Origin: Palaemon carinicauda
Lineage: Eukaryota; Arthropoda; Malacostraca; Decapoda; Palaemonidae
Direction of reading: 5' to 3'
Assembly (NCBI RefSeq): GCF_036898095.1
Contig: NC_090735.1
Span: 9,917,209-9,981,208 of the forward strand
DNA length: 64,000 bases
In this document: piece by piece, positions 34,438 through 45,965 of the stretch
Position numbering within the stretch: the first letter of the stretch is position 1
Layout of the letters: the number at the start of each line of letters is the position of its first letter
Translations under genes and position numbers: made by a program
Notes under the pieces: generated by a model
Database searches by the model: none
Told to the model about the DNA's origin: nothing
Seen by the model: only the letters and a program-made list of their open reading frames with translations

Positions 34438-35100
34438 CTAACCGACGGGATGTCCAGCACATCTGCATTCAGGACCACCGTCTCCTGTTCCACAGGCTTG
34501 ATTGCAAAAAGATTCCCATGGGTCCTCGGTGGTGGTAGATGTAATAATAGAGGCCTTAGTGGTGGATATAACAACAGAGGCCTCCGTGGTGGATGTAACT
34601 ACAGAGGCCTCCGTGGTGGATGTAACAACAAAGTCAGAGGCCTCCGTGGACATTGCAGTTCCACCTTCTGTAGTAGCAATTTCGTCGAGCACCTTCTCAG
34701 TCTTCACTTTGACTTGTTCAGGAGTTACAGCAGGCTTTTCTGGATGTTCTCTCCTCTGGAAGGATATCTCATCCTTCTCCTGATGATTCCCTCTCACGGG
34801 AGACTTGAATTTAATGGCATGGACGGGTAACAGTCTCTTGGTTTGTTTCAGGGGTGTTGGAATGGCGGATTCAAACGTAGAAGAAACTGGCATTGGTTTT
34901 GATTTCCTTTTAGAGTTCATTACAACGGCCTCTTCAACAGTATTTGCTAAAGTAGCTTTTCCAAAATAAGCTGCCCTTAGGGGAAGCATTCGTGTGGAAA
35001 TATTCTTAGAACGAGCAGGAACATCATTATAGTTCAGTGACCTGGCATGTGAGTTGAACACCAGCATCAACAATACCAGAAGGGACGAGATTGATGTCAT
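34438..35100 (-). CDS. Small secreted Thr-rich protein with C-terminal Cys motif
   Basis: A 220-residue host ORF. The N terminus (MTSISSLLVLLMLVFNSHARS) is a classic signal peptide, so the product should be secreted. A basic, Pro/Lys-rich middle (residues 60-140) contains possible dibasic cleavage sites. It is followed by a Thr/Ser run made of nine-residue units (TSTTEASVV, repeated about 3.5 times), likely to be O-glycosylated. The end has C-x3-C-x8-C-x-C in the context FCNQACGTGDGGPECRCAGHP, which could form two disulfides. The start is supported by an upstream acceptor (TTTTTTTTCAG) eight bases before the ATG. I do not recognise the family; a cuticular, mucin-like or peptide-precursor role is possible. 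A GTTAGA overlapping the stop could be a weak donor to another exon. Confidence 0.7.
   Translation of the reverse strand: MTSISSLLVLLMLVFNSHARSLNYNDVPARSKNISTRMLPLRAAYFGKATLANTVEEAVVMNSKRKSKPMPVSSTFESAIPTPLKQTKRLLPVHAIKFKSPVRGNHQEKDEISFQRREHPEKPAVTPEQVKVKTEKVLDEIATTEGGTAMSTEASDFVVTSTTEASVVTSTTEASVVISTTKASIITSTTTEDPWESFCNQACGTGDGGPECRCAGHPVG
34534..34660 (-). repeat. 27-bp coding tandem repeat
   Basis: Three and a half imperfect units (GAGGCCTCCGTGGTGGATGT on the plus strand) within the secreted-protein gene. Each is nine codons, so copy number can change without a frameshift. Confidence 0.85.
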
Positions 35101-35821
35101 GCTGATCTCTGAAAAAAAATATCCAGAAATAAGTTATTTATAAGAGAAAATTTCTCTGTAAAGTAACATAAATTCTCATGAGAAAATTTGATAATACTAT
35201 GATCTAAAACGAGCATCATATATCCAAAGTTTTATTTTTTATTAAACATGACATTATTAACATTGACATAGACTGCATCTTTCTGGTTTTTTTTTCGTTT
35301 TTTTTTTTTTATAGAAAACCTAGTCGTGCAGTGTGTATAGACAAAACTTATTTTATACCGAAATATATCTTTTAATAATGAACAAATACATAGAAGAGTG
35401 ATTAGTCATAGCTATTGACAGCAGAATGATCAGCTTTTCAGTAATTATCCTAAACTATTGCACGAGTAAAAACTAAAAATTCATATACTATCGTTGTGAA
35501 AATAATAGGACTCCAACGTTTGCACTGAGTGGAAGAGGTTGCCACCATATATCATAACGGCCCTTGAAGTTAGAAGTAAAAGCATGCAAGCAGTGGTGTC
35601 TGTGTAGGAGGTACTTAATTGATATTGAATTTTCTGCAGATTGTAGTGTTTTTCTCCTACTACGCTTCTAGTAACGTGCCCACAATCACAGTGTTGTTGA
35701 GAGAGCAATGAGGAACCTGGAACCTGGATTCCATGAAACCTTAGTTGCTAATAACTTATTTTGCAGCGTAGAATGATCATGGTTAAGAAATCTGTGGTCA
35801 AGGCTTCTTATAACTCCATTT

Positions 35822-35822
35822 G

Positions 35823-35901
<79 letters not shown>
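35822..35901. repeat. (ATT)n microsatellite, tail of a minus-strand non-LTR element
   Basis: An 80-bp trinucleotide run immediately 3' (on the minus strand) of the CCAACTAGGGTTGTAGC end motif, as expected for a retroposon tail. Confidence 0.95.
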
Positions 35902-35904
<3 letters not shown>

Positions 35905-36150
35905 AAGCTACAACCCTAGTTGGAAAAGCAGGATCTATAAACATAAGGACTCCAACGGAAAAATAGCCCAATGATGAAAGGAAATAAATAACCTACAAGA
36001 GAAATAATGAACATATAAAATAACACAATTTAAGAACAGTAACCACATTAGAATAGATCTTTCACAAATAAGCTATAAGAAGAGACTTATGTCAACCTGT
36101 TAAAAATAACATTCGCTGCAAGTTTGAACTTTTGAAATTCCTTTGTGTCT
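35902..36150 (-). mobile_element. CR1/Jockey-like non-LTR 3' end (minus)
   Basis: On the minus strand it holds the end of an RT (EFQKFKLAANVIFNRLT), then a 3'UTR with the family signature GGGCTATTTTTCCGTTGGAG and TGCTTTTCCAACTAGGG, then the (ATT)n tail. Only the last 250 bp survive. Confidence 0.7.
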
Positions 36151-36164
36151 TCCTAAATTATAAT

Positions 36165-36337
36165 AATAATACTGTTCTTGAAATATTTTATTTTGATTGT
36201 TTATTTGTCTCTTTAGTTTATCTATTTCCTTATTTCCTTTCCTCGCTGGGCTATTTTTCCCTGTTGGAGTCCTTGGGCTTATAGCATCTTGCTTTTCCAA
36301 CTAGGGTTATAGCCTAGCTTGTAATAAGGATAATAAC

Positions 36338-36378
<41 letters not shown>

Positions 36379-36380
36379 CA
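36165..36380 (+). mobile_element. CR1/Jockey-like non-LTR 3' end (plus)
   Basis: Plus-strand 3'UTR with GGGCTATTTTTCCCTGTTGG and TTGCTTTTCCAACTAGGG, ending in (AAT)n from 36338. It lies head-to-head with the copy at 35902-36150. Confidence 0.7.
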
Positions 36381-36630
36381 ACAACAACAATGATAACAAG
36401 AATTACATTAATAACAACAATAATAATAATAAACATATCAATAATAACAACAAAATTAATAGTAATGAATATATTAATAATGATAGCAACAACAACAGTA
36501 ATAATAATAGATATATTAATAATAATAACAAATATATTAATAATAACAAGAACAATAAATATATTAATAACAACAATAATGATAAATATATTAATAATGA
36601 TAACAATAATGCTAATTATATTCATTATGA
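36338..36630. repeat. Degenerate AAT/AAC tandem array
   Basis: Starts as pure (AAT)n and drifts into AAC and an ATATTAATAATAA-like higher-order pattern repeated every 30-40 bp. The Ile- and Asn-rich frames across it on both strands are artefacts. Confidence 0.9.
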
Positions 36631-36681
36631 TAGACCTCTCGATAAAGCTCAATTAATGCATCCTAAGTACTTTTTACTCAC

Positions 36682-36880
36682 CTGTTACGAGCAGTGGACA
36701 GGGTGTTAATATTTGATTTCTTCTCAGACGAGCACTCGAAAGTTTATTATCAGCTCAAAGATAATGAATCTTTTGATCAGATAAAAATTTACTGGAAGAA
36801 GTCGTTCTCGTCCTTTGATTCATTGTCTCTGGTTGTGATCCACCCCAAACTTCAATTGTCTCCCGCCCCCCAAAGCTGAT
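36682..36880 (-). other. Probable first, non-coding exon and promoter of the secreted-protein gene
   Basis: Inferred from the donor at 36682. Upstream on the minus strand is a GATAATAAAC stretch (about 36741-36750) that could act as a weak TATA-like element, but the transcription start cannot be fixed. The 5' limit is arbitrary. Confidence 0.35.
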
Positions 36881-37055
36881 ACTTTGTCTATCCAATTTAG
36901 AATTAGTGGATCTTCGTCTTTCTTTCTTTCTCTTACATACATACGTTCTCTGTATGATACTGATAACTTTCAGTCCAGTAACTTCATGGAAATTAATAAT
37001 TATCTCTTAATAACTATTTAAGACAAAATGTTAACTATACCCCTAGCCAGTAACC

Positions 37056-37059
<4 letters not shown>

Positions 37060-37125
<66 letters not shown>
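37060..37125. repeat. (CT)n microsatellite
   Basis: A 66-bp uninterrupted run. Confidence 0.97.
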
Positions 37126-37127
<2 letters not shown>

Positions 37128-37540
37128 AGCTATCTATGGTCTCTGAAATCTTCCCACGAAACCTCCATTTTTTCTTAGGCTCTGTGGGTTCACCCTCCCT
37201 ATTGACGTAATCCGACTTTTAGGCGTCTTTTTCAAGTGGCCACGCTTCTCTCTCTCTTTTTTTTTTTTTCTCCAGTAAGGTCAATGAGGAGACGTCTGTA
37301 TGTGTCCTTCGTCTTGGCTTATATTTCACAGACCTTGGTTAGTAATTGAAAAATACTTTCAATCGCGTGCAAGTGCATTCCAATTGTACAATAATTACAC
37401 CAGATTTTGATATTTTTCCATTACTCTTTCTATTCACTTGGGTCATGTACCTAACCTCATTTTCTGTACTAACATTAATAGAATGTATTAATTTTTTGTA
37501 TTGCATAAAAATCTTCAGAATACCTAGTCGACTTGCTTTA

Positions 37541-37791
37541 AGCTCTGTCCACACGATCGAGCATGCCCGACGGGCAAACAGTGATACCAGGCCAAAATAA
37601 TTAGTGAAAATGATGGTTGATGACGTCAGAAACGGGAAAACTAATGGCAGGGTTCTGGCAACACTGTATGATGCCAGATCCCTGTCTGTGGTTTTCCCGC
37701 TTCTGGCGTCATTAACCCTCATTCTTACTAACTATTGTGGTCTGGTATCACTGGTTTCCCGTCGCGCATGCTCGATCGTGTGGACAGGGCT
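37541..37791. mobile_element. MITE, near-complete palindrome with TTA target repeats
   Basis: A 251-bp element flanked by TTA on each side (37538-37540, 37792-37794). The outer 100 bases of each arm are inverted copies: AGCTCTGTCCACACGATCGA on the left against AGCCCTGTCCACACGATCGA on the right, inverted. It has no coding capacity. A 3-bp TTA duplication fits the PIF/Harbinger group; the exact superfamily is inferred. Confidence 0.8.
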
Positions 37792-37794
37792 TTA

Positions 37795-39207
37795 GACTTC
37801 ATTATTTTCAAACTGTCTCTCTTCCTTCTTCCTCTGCATCTTGTCTCTTAGATAGTTTTTTCTCATATATTTTTTTGCTCTTCACATTTGCTTCTCTAAA
37901 GAATGGCTTATTCTCTACAAAGTATTAGGAATGATTGATTACCAATTTATATTACTTGCCTTCTTTGTCTCCCACTTCTTTCATGACTAACCTATCCATC
38001 TTCATGTAACCTCTACCTGAATTTCTCTTCTGTTAAGTATTTTTCATCACAAATAATCTTTTCATTTACTGAACCCTCTATCTCTTCAGTTCACCATTTT
38101 CATTTGGTTCCCTCTTCCTATCTTGTTATACAATCATCAAAACGACTGCATTTGTGTCATTTTTATCAATTTACTTTCATATACCTCTCATCATTATTTT
38201 CGTAATTTTATACACGGTTGTACATTTTCCCTTTTGTCTATATCTTAAACTTCTATCTATTCAAACTCTTACTTCAGTCTAGTAATGGTTCAGCATTCCT
38301 CCAGCAACTTTTTTTTTTACAGTTTTTATCCATGTGTGTGCAAAAAGATTAACTATATCTTGGTTTTTAATGTTTGGTTGAGGTACAGATGGAAACAAAT
38401 GTATGGTAGCTGTTTTGCTCAAGGAGAGAAAACTGAATGTTTTACCTGTGTGAATAACAATGTTGAAAGAGTAATTTGTGTAGGAATGCAAAGACAAGTG
38501 GTCATTTAGGGGGCTAGTGCTGTCAGTACACCTCATGCAGTGCAATGTAGGCATTAGTTAAGGGTCTTTACAACGTATCTTCAGCCCCTAGCTGCACTTA
38601 CTTTTTAGCCCTTTATCATACTTCAATTCCTGCTATTTTTCTTCCATCGTGCTGTCCAACCTCTTTTACCTTTTACTTCAAAGTGCAACTGTGATGTTGA
38701 ACTGTGTATCAGGGAGCCATTGAAGATGTGTGAAAGAGTTCAAACATATTGGCTTGACAAATGAATGAGAGCAAAGATAAACTACAAGCCGCAAGAATTA
38801 TAGGGGCATAACTACACTGTTAAAAAATTGCATTAGAAAACTGTAAAAATCCTTGAATAAATGTTGCCAGGCATTTACCATTTAAAAGAAATTGATATAT
38901 TGACGTAAAGGAGTGATATTACGGTCACCAATCCGTAAAAGATAATAACAAAGTAGGGTAAAATTACGGTCCCTTGTATTTTACTGAAGTACGACTAAGA
39001 ACTGTATATTTTACGGAGAATTTCTTAATCAAATTACGATTTTTTCAGGGTAGCTTAGTGTGCTAAAAATTTAAAACTTGTGGTGGAAGGTTTGATAGGC
39101 GAAACACAGTGGCTTTAAATACAGATTATGATTTGCAGATTATGTGAGTTTTGGAACTATTATGTGAGAAGTTTGAAAGTAAATGTAGAGAAAGCTTTTG
39201 TTGAAGT

Positions 39208-39208
<1 letters not shown>
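37795..39208. other. Non-coding region, possible further MITE
   Basis: A stretch at about 38810-39050 has weakly inverted ends (ACACTGTTAAAAAATTG against ACCCTGAAAAAATCG) and internal TTACGG motifs, so it may be a decayed MITE. The rest is A/T-rich without signals. Confidence 0.3.

Positions 39209-39281
<73 letters not shown>
39209..39281. repeat. (GA)n microsatellite
   Basis: A 73-bp uninterrupted run. Confidence 0.97.
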
Positions 39282-39282
<1 letters not shown>

Positions 39283-40696
39283 AATGTGGAAAGTGGTGAT
39301 GAATGGTATAGAAGGTAAATTGCTTAAACAGATAATAAGCTTTATGGTGTTGTTTGTATTAGAATTTATGAGTGGGAAGTGATTAGTTTGGCTTAGAGAT
39401 GGAAAGATGGATCTGATTGAGACAAGGTCGTATTTTGTCTCCGTTGATGTTAATATCTTATTGAATGCAATGAATCAAAGTCAGAAAAAGGACACTAGTT
39501 GTAAGAATGGAGATGTGAGATGAGAAGGTTCATGAAATATTTTGAAATGGTTGATCTTTACATAGTAAAGAGAGAGTGCAGAGATAAATGAAAGAGTTTC
39601 AAAGTATTTGCAAGGGGGAAAGTTTTGAAAGTAAATATGAACAAGCAGGAGTAACATATATGGTATAATAAATTCTGAAAACAATGAAAAATAGTTAAAA
39701 CGAAGCAGTAAAAATTCATTCACTGATATGATCATCAGAAAAGACAAGATTCATGGATAAAGTAATGATCAGGCATCTACGGAACATAGTATTAAGAATA
39801 AAAGGAGAATGAAATTGCAAAATGAATCATTAGCTAAAAGAACAGTAGGTTAGAAAATGGCAAGTGTCAAAATTATTGCACTAATCTGGGCCATTCCAGT
39901 AACCTGGCCATGTGTCCGTTATTTGAGCATGAACAACCCCATTGTGCCTATTTATATTTTCCCTTATGAAAAATTGATTATTTGGTTTTTATACTTTTAT
40001 GAACCTTATAGACATGCCAGATATTTTTTTTCATAATTGTCTATATTTTATAGTTAAACAGTCATGTGACTAAGTAGTAGTAGTAGTAGTAGTAGTAGGT
40101 TAAAAAATGCACTAGCCACCCGTTGAGAGACTACCTCTAGAGAGTTATTGGGTCTTTTCTGACTGGTAAGACAGTACTACATTGAATCCCTCTCTCTGGT
40201 TACGGCTCATTCTGTCTTTGCCTACACATACACTGAATAGTCTGGCCTATTCTTTACACATTTTCCTCTTTCCTCATACACTTGACAACACTGTAATTAC
40301 CAAACAATTCTTCTTCTCTCAAGAGGTTAACTACTGTATTGTAATTGTACATTTTTGTGCGTCGTATACTAATTAAACTGGTGGATAATATTTAGAATCT
40401 AATGTGAAAAAAGTTCCTGAAATACCAGAATGAATTTCCTAAACAGACATCAGAGTCATTATTAAGTGGTTCATGAAAAAGGTTGAACAAACTTGGGTAT
40501 TTTTGGTGGCGCTTCATTTGATTTCTTTGACCATCATATTCGAGTTGCAAACCTTCCTGGAATATAAGCAGGTTCTTCAATAACATGAGTTATTTAGTGT
40601 AATATCAATGACTACACTGTTCGCCTCAGAGATACTTCCATTTTCGGTCATATCTTCCACTGCTACTTCATCTGTATGTTCATATGACATCGGTAA
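39282..40696. other. Non-coding region with short (AGT)n
   Basis: An (AGT)n run lies at 40074-40097. The following 240 bp (to about 40345) have the non-coding, moderate-GC look of an interspersed repeat, but there is no second copy here to confirm it. Confidence 0.3.
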
Positions 40697-41269
40697 ATGT
40701 AGGTCTTCAGCTTCGTCCCATAGTTAGAGCGTTTGAAAATGATTGTAAAGAAATTTGAGCAGGATATCATTATTAATTAAACCTTGATAATCTCTCTTGG
40801 CTCCAGTCCTCTGATTGGCTATAACTTCCTCAGCTGTGATTGGTTATTGCCCTTGTTTACTACAGCTTTACACTCGTGCATATCTAACATCATAACCAAA
40901 GCAGTCAAATATTCCTTTGAATAATTTACATTATAATTGAAATGTAATAATATGCAAATTACAGCCATGTACTGTTGTTTTTTCACTAATATAAGCTGGA
41001 TAAAATAATAGTATTTACTTGAATATCGAATATTTAGCCACATGTTACTCAATACCTCACTCAAACCAGAAAACATAATCTCAGTCATTTAAACAAGTTT
41101 TAAAGGTCATCCTACTCCGTATGACAACACAAAGACGTATATTTTAATCAAAATAATAATTTGGCAATTAGAATGTATCCCTATGGTAGGATATATTTTT
41201 AAAACATATTATAAGTGACTGTCCCTATATATCTAGAAAATATAATGTATCTCTAATTCTCTTTTAAAA

Positions 41270-42035
41270 TTTTAGGTGTGATTCTCTACAGCAAATTTAC
41301 TTTTGATAAACACAGGTCTGTGTTTTCTTCAATTGCACATAAATTGACTTATTGAAAAAGTCTTTCAAGATTTTTTGGTGATCAATCTATTCTGAAGAAG
41401 TATTTTAATTCTTTCATTTTACCTTGTTTCGAGTATTGTTCTTCTGTCTGGTCTTCAGCTGCTGATTCTAATCTTAATTTGTTGGACTGGAACTTACGGT
41501 CTATTGAATTTCTTATTCCTAATCTAGATATTAACCTTTGGCAGCGTCGTTTCATTAGTTCATTATGCATGTTGCATAAGATTTTTTATAATTCTGACCA
41601 TCCTTTACATTCAGATCAGCCCGGACAGTTCCATCCTGTTTGTAATTCTAGGTATGCAGTTAATTCTAATAGTCAGGCTTTCTCCATCATGAGGCTCAAT
41701 ACTACACAGTACTCTAGAGGTTTTATTCCAGCTGTGACCAAGTTGTGGAATGATCTTCCCAATCGGGTAGTTGAATCAGTAGAACTTTAAAAGTTCAAAG
41801 TTGCAGCAAATGTTTTTATGTTGAACAGGCTTGCATGAGTCCTTTTATAGTTTATAAATTAAATATATTTTAATGTTGTTAATGTTTTTAAAGTATTTTG
41901 TTTTAATTTTCATTACTTCTTATATCGTTTATTTATTTCCTTTTCTCACTGGGCTATTTTTCCCTGTTGGAGCCCTTGTGCTTATAGCATCTTGCTTTTC
42001 CAACTTTTATTAATTAGTAATAATAATAATAAAAA
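41270..42035 (+). mobile_element. CR1/Jockey-like non-LTR retrotransposon, 3' end
   Basis: The last part of an RT ORF, then the family 3'UTR (GGGCTATTTTTCCCTGTTGG near 41951), then a short AAT-type tail at 42010-42030. It is inserted in the first unit of the foldback array: array sequence resumes right after the tail. Confidence 0.75.
41275..41835 (+). pseudogene. Non-LTR reverse transcriptase C-terminal pseudogene
   Basis: Encodes the thumb and C-terminal region of a CR1/Jockey-like RT: GVILYSKFTFDKHRSV, LPCFEYCSSVWSSAADSN, NLWQRRFISSLCMLHKI and RGFIPAVTKLWNDLPNRVVE. A stop interrupts it near 41353 and another at 41788, just before KFKVAANVFMLNRL. The palm with the FADD-type motif is not present, so this copy is inactive. 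Confidence 0.78.
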
Positions 42036-44859
42036 CAAAAATCTTCATGTCCGACTCTACTCATAGTGAAAGCGATTTTATGGAAAGTCTGGTAGGTTTT
42101 TTTAACAGCATCTCATAAGTCCCTGGAACCTTCTCTTGGCGGGATATTCCAGTCCCCTGATTGGCTATATCTTCTTAGCTATGATTGGTTGTTGTCTTTG
42201 TTTACAAATTCACGCATACTCACCTAACATCGTAGCCAAAACTCAAGTAGCCATTCCTTCAAAAAGGGCGTATTTATTTAGCTTACATAATTGAACAAGA
42301 TTCATTATATATTTAACTAATAAATTATTAGTATTTTGAGTTTGTTTTCATAACAAAAATTTATTTTTTTAAGTCTTAAATAATCTACAATAAGTATGGA
42401 TATTTTACCTCTACCAGTTTAATTCATTCATAAAATACGAGATTTTATGACGTCAAATACAATAACCAATCAAAACCAAGACCAAATTAGCCAATAAGAC
42501 GCCAGATATATCCCGCTAAGGAAACTCATAAGTCTGGAGGGTTTCACTAAATTATGGGCTGCTGATGGTAAACGAGTCAATTTCACACACAACATTTTGT
42601 TCAAAAAACTCTCTGATTTTTTTATCATCTTATACATACGAAAATAATATTTAGGAGTCCTTTGATTACTAAATGGTTGTTTTGAGTTTGCTTCCTTAAA
42701 ATTTGTAGTTTTAAAATAATTATTTATATAGAATATGTATACTGTTGGCATTTTATCCATACACTTTATGGCGACATATACAAATTCCTAATATATGATT
42801 TGCTAGTCATTTGTTCAATTACATTTTACTTGAAATGTAACAAAATACGAATTGAAGTCACGTATTTAAGCTCGATATACCAGCTCAAACCAGCATACAA
42901 AGACAAGCTGTAAAATTCATCCTACTCTTGATGACGTCACAAAGACGCATTTTCTGAGTAAAAATAATGGTTTGCTAATCATCCCTCAAATGGAATGTTA
43001 TTAAAACATCTTATGAGGCACTCTCTATATTTTGAAGGAAACATTTCTTTAATTCTCTCTAAAAAAAAGAAAAAATCTTCAGCTTCGAAGGCGATTATAT
43101 GGAAATTCAGTCAGGTTTCTCGGACAGTAACGCATAAGATTCCGAATCTTTCGCTTTGTCAGTGAAATCCTGTATTTCGATTGACTAAGTCTTCCTCAGC
43201 TGTGATTGTCTGTTTCCATCTGTTATTGCAGCTTCACACATAAACACACACACATTCATTTCAAATCATATCTGAAAGCCTTGGGTAAGTAAGTATTCCT
43301 TCGAATATGACATATATTTAACTAATCCCCTTCAACACTATTTGTTTATTACTAAATTAATATATCCTTTTTAGGTCTATTTCCATTAAAAATAAGTAAT
43401 AAATTTATCTGAAATATGTATAGATATTTCATCCCTACCCAGTTGAATTCCTCCATAAATCAGCCAATGAGAACAATTTTTAAGCCGTAATTCATCTGAA
43501 ATATGTACTGTATAAACTGTCGGTATTATTAAACCTTACAACGACGTATTTCCTAATCAAGATGATGATTTAGTAATGTTTAGTTCAGTGACATTACACT
43601 TGAAATGTAAAAAATTAGGAAACAAAGTTATGTAGTTCCCTCAGTATTTCATTTAACTCGATATGCTAATTTCTATCACGCGTTGGTCTACACTGCACTC
43701 AAATCAAGCAATTAATCAATCATTTAGACAAGCTACAAAATTCATCCTACTCCTTATGACGTCACAGAGACGTATTTTCTCAATATACAATAGATGTTAT
43801 AAAACATATGAGGAACTGTTTCTATACATTTTAAAGAAAATATACCTCTAGTTCGTTTAAATTTTAAATATTTTCAGCTCCGTCCCCCCATAGCAATAGC
43901 TAGAGCGTTTAATATATAATGGAAAATCCGGTAGGTTCTCCGGTCAGTAATTTATAAGCCAAAGGAACTCTTTTGACGGGAAATTCCAGTCCTCTGATTG
44001 GCTATGACTTCCTCAACTGTAATTGGTAGCTGCCTTCGCTTACTACAGCTTACCAGGTAGTCATCGTAGCCAGAACACAGGCAAGTATTCTTTTAAATAT
44101 GACATATTTATTTGACTTATACCCTTTAACAAAATTCATTATCTATTTATTATGAAATAGATAATTATTTTAGGTTTAATTACATAACAAAAGTAATTTT
44201 TTAGCCATAATTTATCTGCAATATGCATAGATTTTTTACCTTTACCAAGTACATTTCATTCATAAAAATACGATTGTATGACGTCATATACAACCACCAA
44301 TCAGAGCTGAGAAAGAATCAGCCAATGAGACGCCCGATATTTCCCGCTAAAAGTGCATCAAGTTCTCTCATTTTTATGGGCTGCTGTTGACGAATGAGCT
44401 AAAGTCACGTGAGGCGTTTTGTTTAAACGCTCTAGCTAAGGAGTTTCTCTGGTTACGTGCATCCTCGACTGGTAGGTTAAATTTATGAGACCCGTTTCAT
44501 CTAACTCTATCTATGGGCTTTTCACCCTAATATATTTTTATACATAAAACGATGATTTAAGTAACCTAAGAAGAATATTTTCTTATATCTTTTAGATATT
44601 CAAACGTTTATATATTACAGAGTTTCCCTTCAGTGGTCACTTTTCTTTTAGGAGTGAGAAACGCATATATGATTTTCATGTAATTTCAATTATCATCATT
44701 ATTTGTATCATAATTGTTATCGTTTTGAATATTTTGTGTGAAAAGGTTGAGAATTTTGAGTTAGATTACTGTGCTTTCTATGTATACAAGAAGCTCCTCT
44801 CTCTTGAGAAGAGTTTCTTGGTAAACAAACATCTATTTTATTAATAACCTCACTTTACC

Positions 44860-45520
44860 TTCCCTTATCTTACCCTTCTAACCTTACCTACTCTTTCATA
44901 CCTTGTCTACCACCATCACTTTGTCTAACCCTACTTTACCATGTCCTCACTTTACTTACCTTTACCAACCTAACCTAACATAACGTACCCTTGCCTCACC
45001 TTTGTGTTCCACAAATTAGCACCTTCAGGAGCTGTTCTTTGGTACGGTAGCCCAAAATTCCCAAATACAGTAATCTCGCATTACCCTAACTAATTACCTG
45101 CCCTTATAACTCATACATTTCCTACCCTCTCCTTACCTACTCATTCTTTACCTGACCTCACCATACCTATAGTTACTCATACCTTACCTAGTGCTACCTT
45201 ACCTACCCTCAGTTTACCTGCCCCTACCGTACTTACCTATTCTTTCCTCATACCTGCCCTTACCTACTCTTACCATACCTACTCTTACCTTATGGTAGGT
45301 AACCTAACTCTACCTTACCATAGCTAATCTACCCTTACCTTAGTTAACCCACCTTTACCTTAGTTAGCCTATCCTTACCTTAGCTAATCTACCCTTACCT
45401 TACCTAATCTACCCTTACCTTACCTTACCTTACTAACCTAAACCTTACCTTACTAACCTAAACCTTACCTTAACTTAAACAAGCTTCCCTACCCTACCCT
45501 ACCTTACCCTACCTTACAAT
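44860..45520. repeat. Degenerate TTACC-rich tandem array
   Basis: About 650 bp in which CCTTACCTTA, ACCTACCCTTACC and AACCTAACCT-like words recur with no fixed period. The last 200 bp (45300-45500) show the clearest units (CTAATCTACCCTTACCTTA, about 20-24 bp). Strong C/T against A/G strand asymmetry. Confidence 0.8.
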
Positions 45521-45847
45521 GTCATATTTGAGCTTTAACTTTGTGCAGTAAAAAGTCAAATAAAAGGAGAGTCTACTAAAATAGGAGGTTAATGTCTAGG
45601 AGAGGGCCGCATGAAGATATCAGTGATATTCAATTTATTTTTACTAGAATGTGTAGGAATGTATGTAAATAATGGTATACCAGTGAGATAATTTTGTGAA
45701 AATCAATAATAGTCGAAATATCGACGATCAAACTCACGCTACTCTTGTCTTCCTCCCAGATTTTTCTAAGTCTGTTGTTATTGTTGACTGTGTCTTGTTT
45801 TTGCTCAAATGAGACCTGTAACCACTATAATCCGCAGATAAACTAGT

Positions 45848-45965
45848 CCACTATGAAGTCTTGCACGTTTGGCCAATCACACCGCCTATCCACTATGACG
45901 TCATACATGTTTGGCCAATCACAGCGCGACAATACAACAGCGCGACAATACATTATCTTGCCCAC
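45848..45965 (+). promoter_or_regulatory. Duplicated CCAAT/CRE promoter-like segment
   Basis: A unit reading CCACTATGA, then GTTTGGCCAATCACA occurs twice (about 45849-45887 and 45891-45928). The second holds a perfect CRE (TGACGTCA), and each holds a CCAAT box. A short direct repeat, CAGCGCGACAATACA, follows twice. An ATG at 45988 opens a 32-codon frame of unknown worth (METIASTSSHVAQEV). Confidence 0.35.

Larger units (their letters stand above)
35109..36681 (-). other. 5'UTR intron of the secreted-protein gene
   Basis: On the minus strand a strong donor CAG|GTGAGTA ends at 36681 and the acceptor TTTTTTTTCAG ends at 35109, giving a 1.57-kb intron just before the start codon. It contains two non-LTR 3' fragments and long (ATT)n/(AAT)n arrays. 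Confidence 0.5.
40697..44460. repeat. Tandem array of diverged foldback repeats
   Basis: Four related units begin near 40697, 42041, 43073 and 43866 with TCTTCAGCTTCG-like sequence. Each has a CTCTGATTGGCTATGACTTCCTCAGCTGTGATTGG-type left segment and, later, ATTCATCCTACTCCTTATGACGTCACA-type sequence. The best-preserved unit (43886-44440) is a foldback: its right arm is the reverse complement of the left. The first unit is interrupted by the non-LTR insertion at 41270-42035. No coding potential is seen. Confidence 0.65.

Noticed and set aside
36314..36656. Ile/Val-rich and Asn-rich open frames on both strands
   Set aside because: They arise from the AAT/AAC array, which lacks stops in some frames; no membrane protein is supported.
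37339..37928. Open frames on both strands around the MITE (37339-37722, 37604-37795)
   Set aside because: The sequence is a palindromic MITE; frames on each strand mirror each other and contain no domain.
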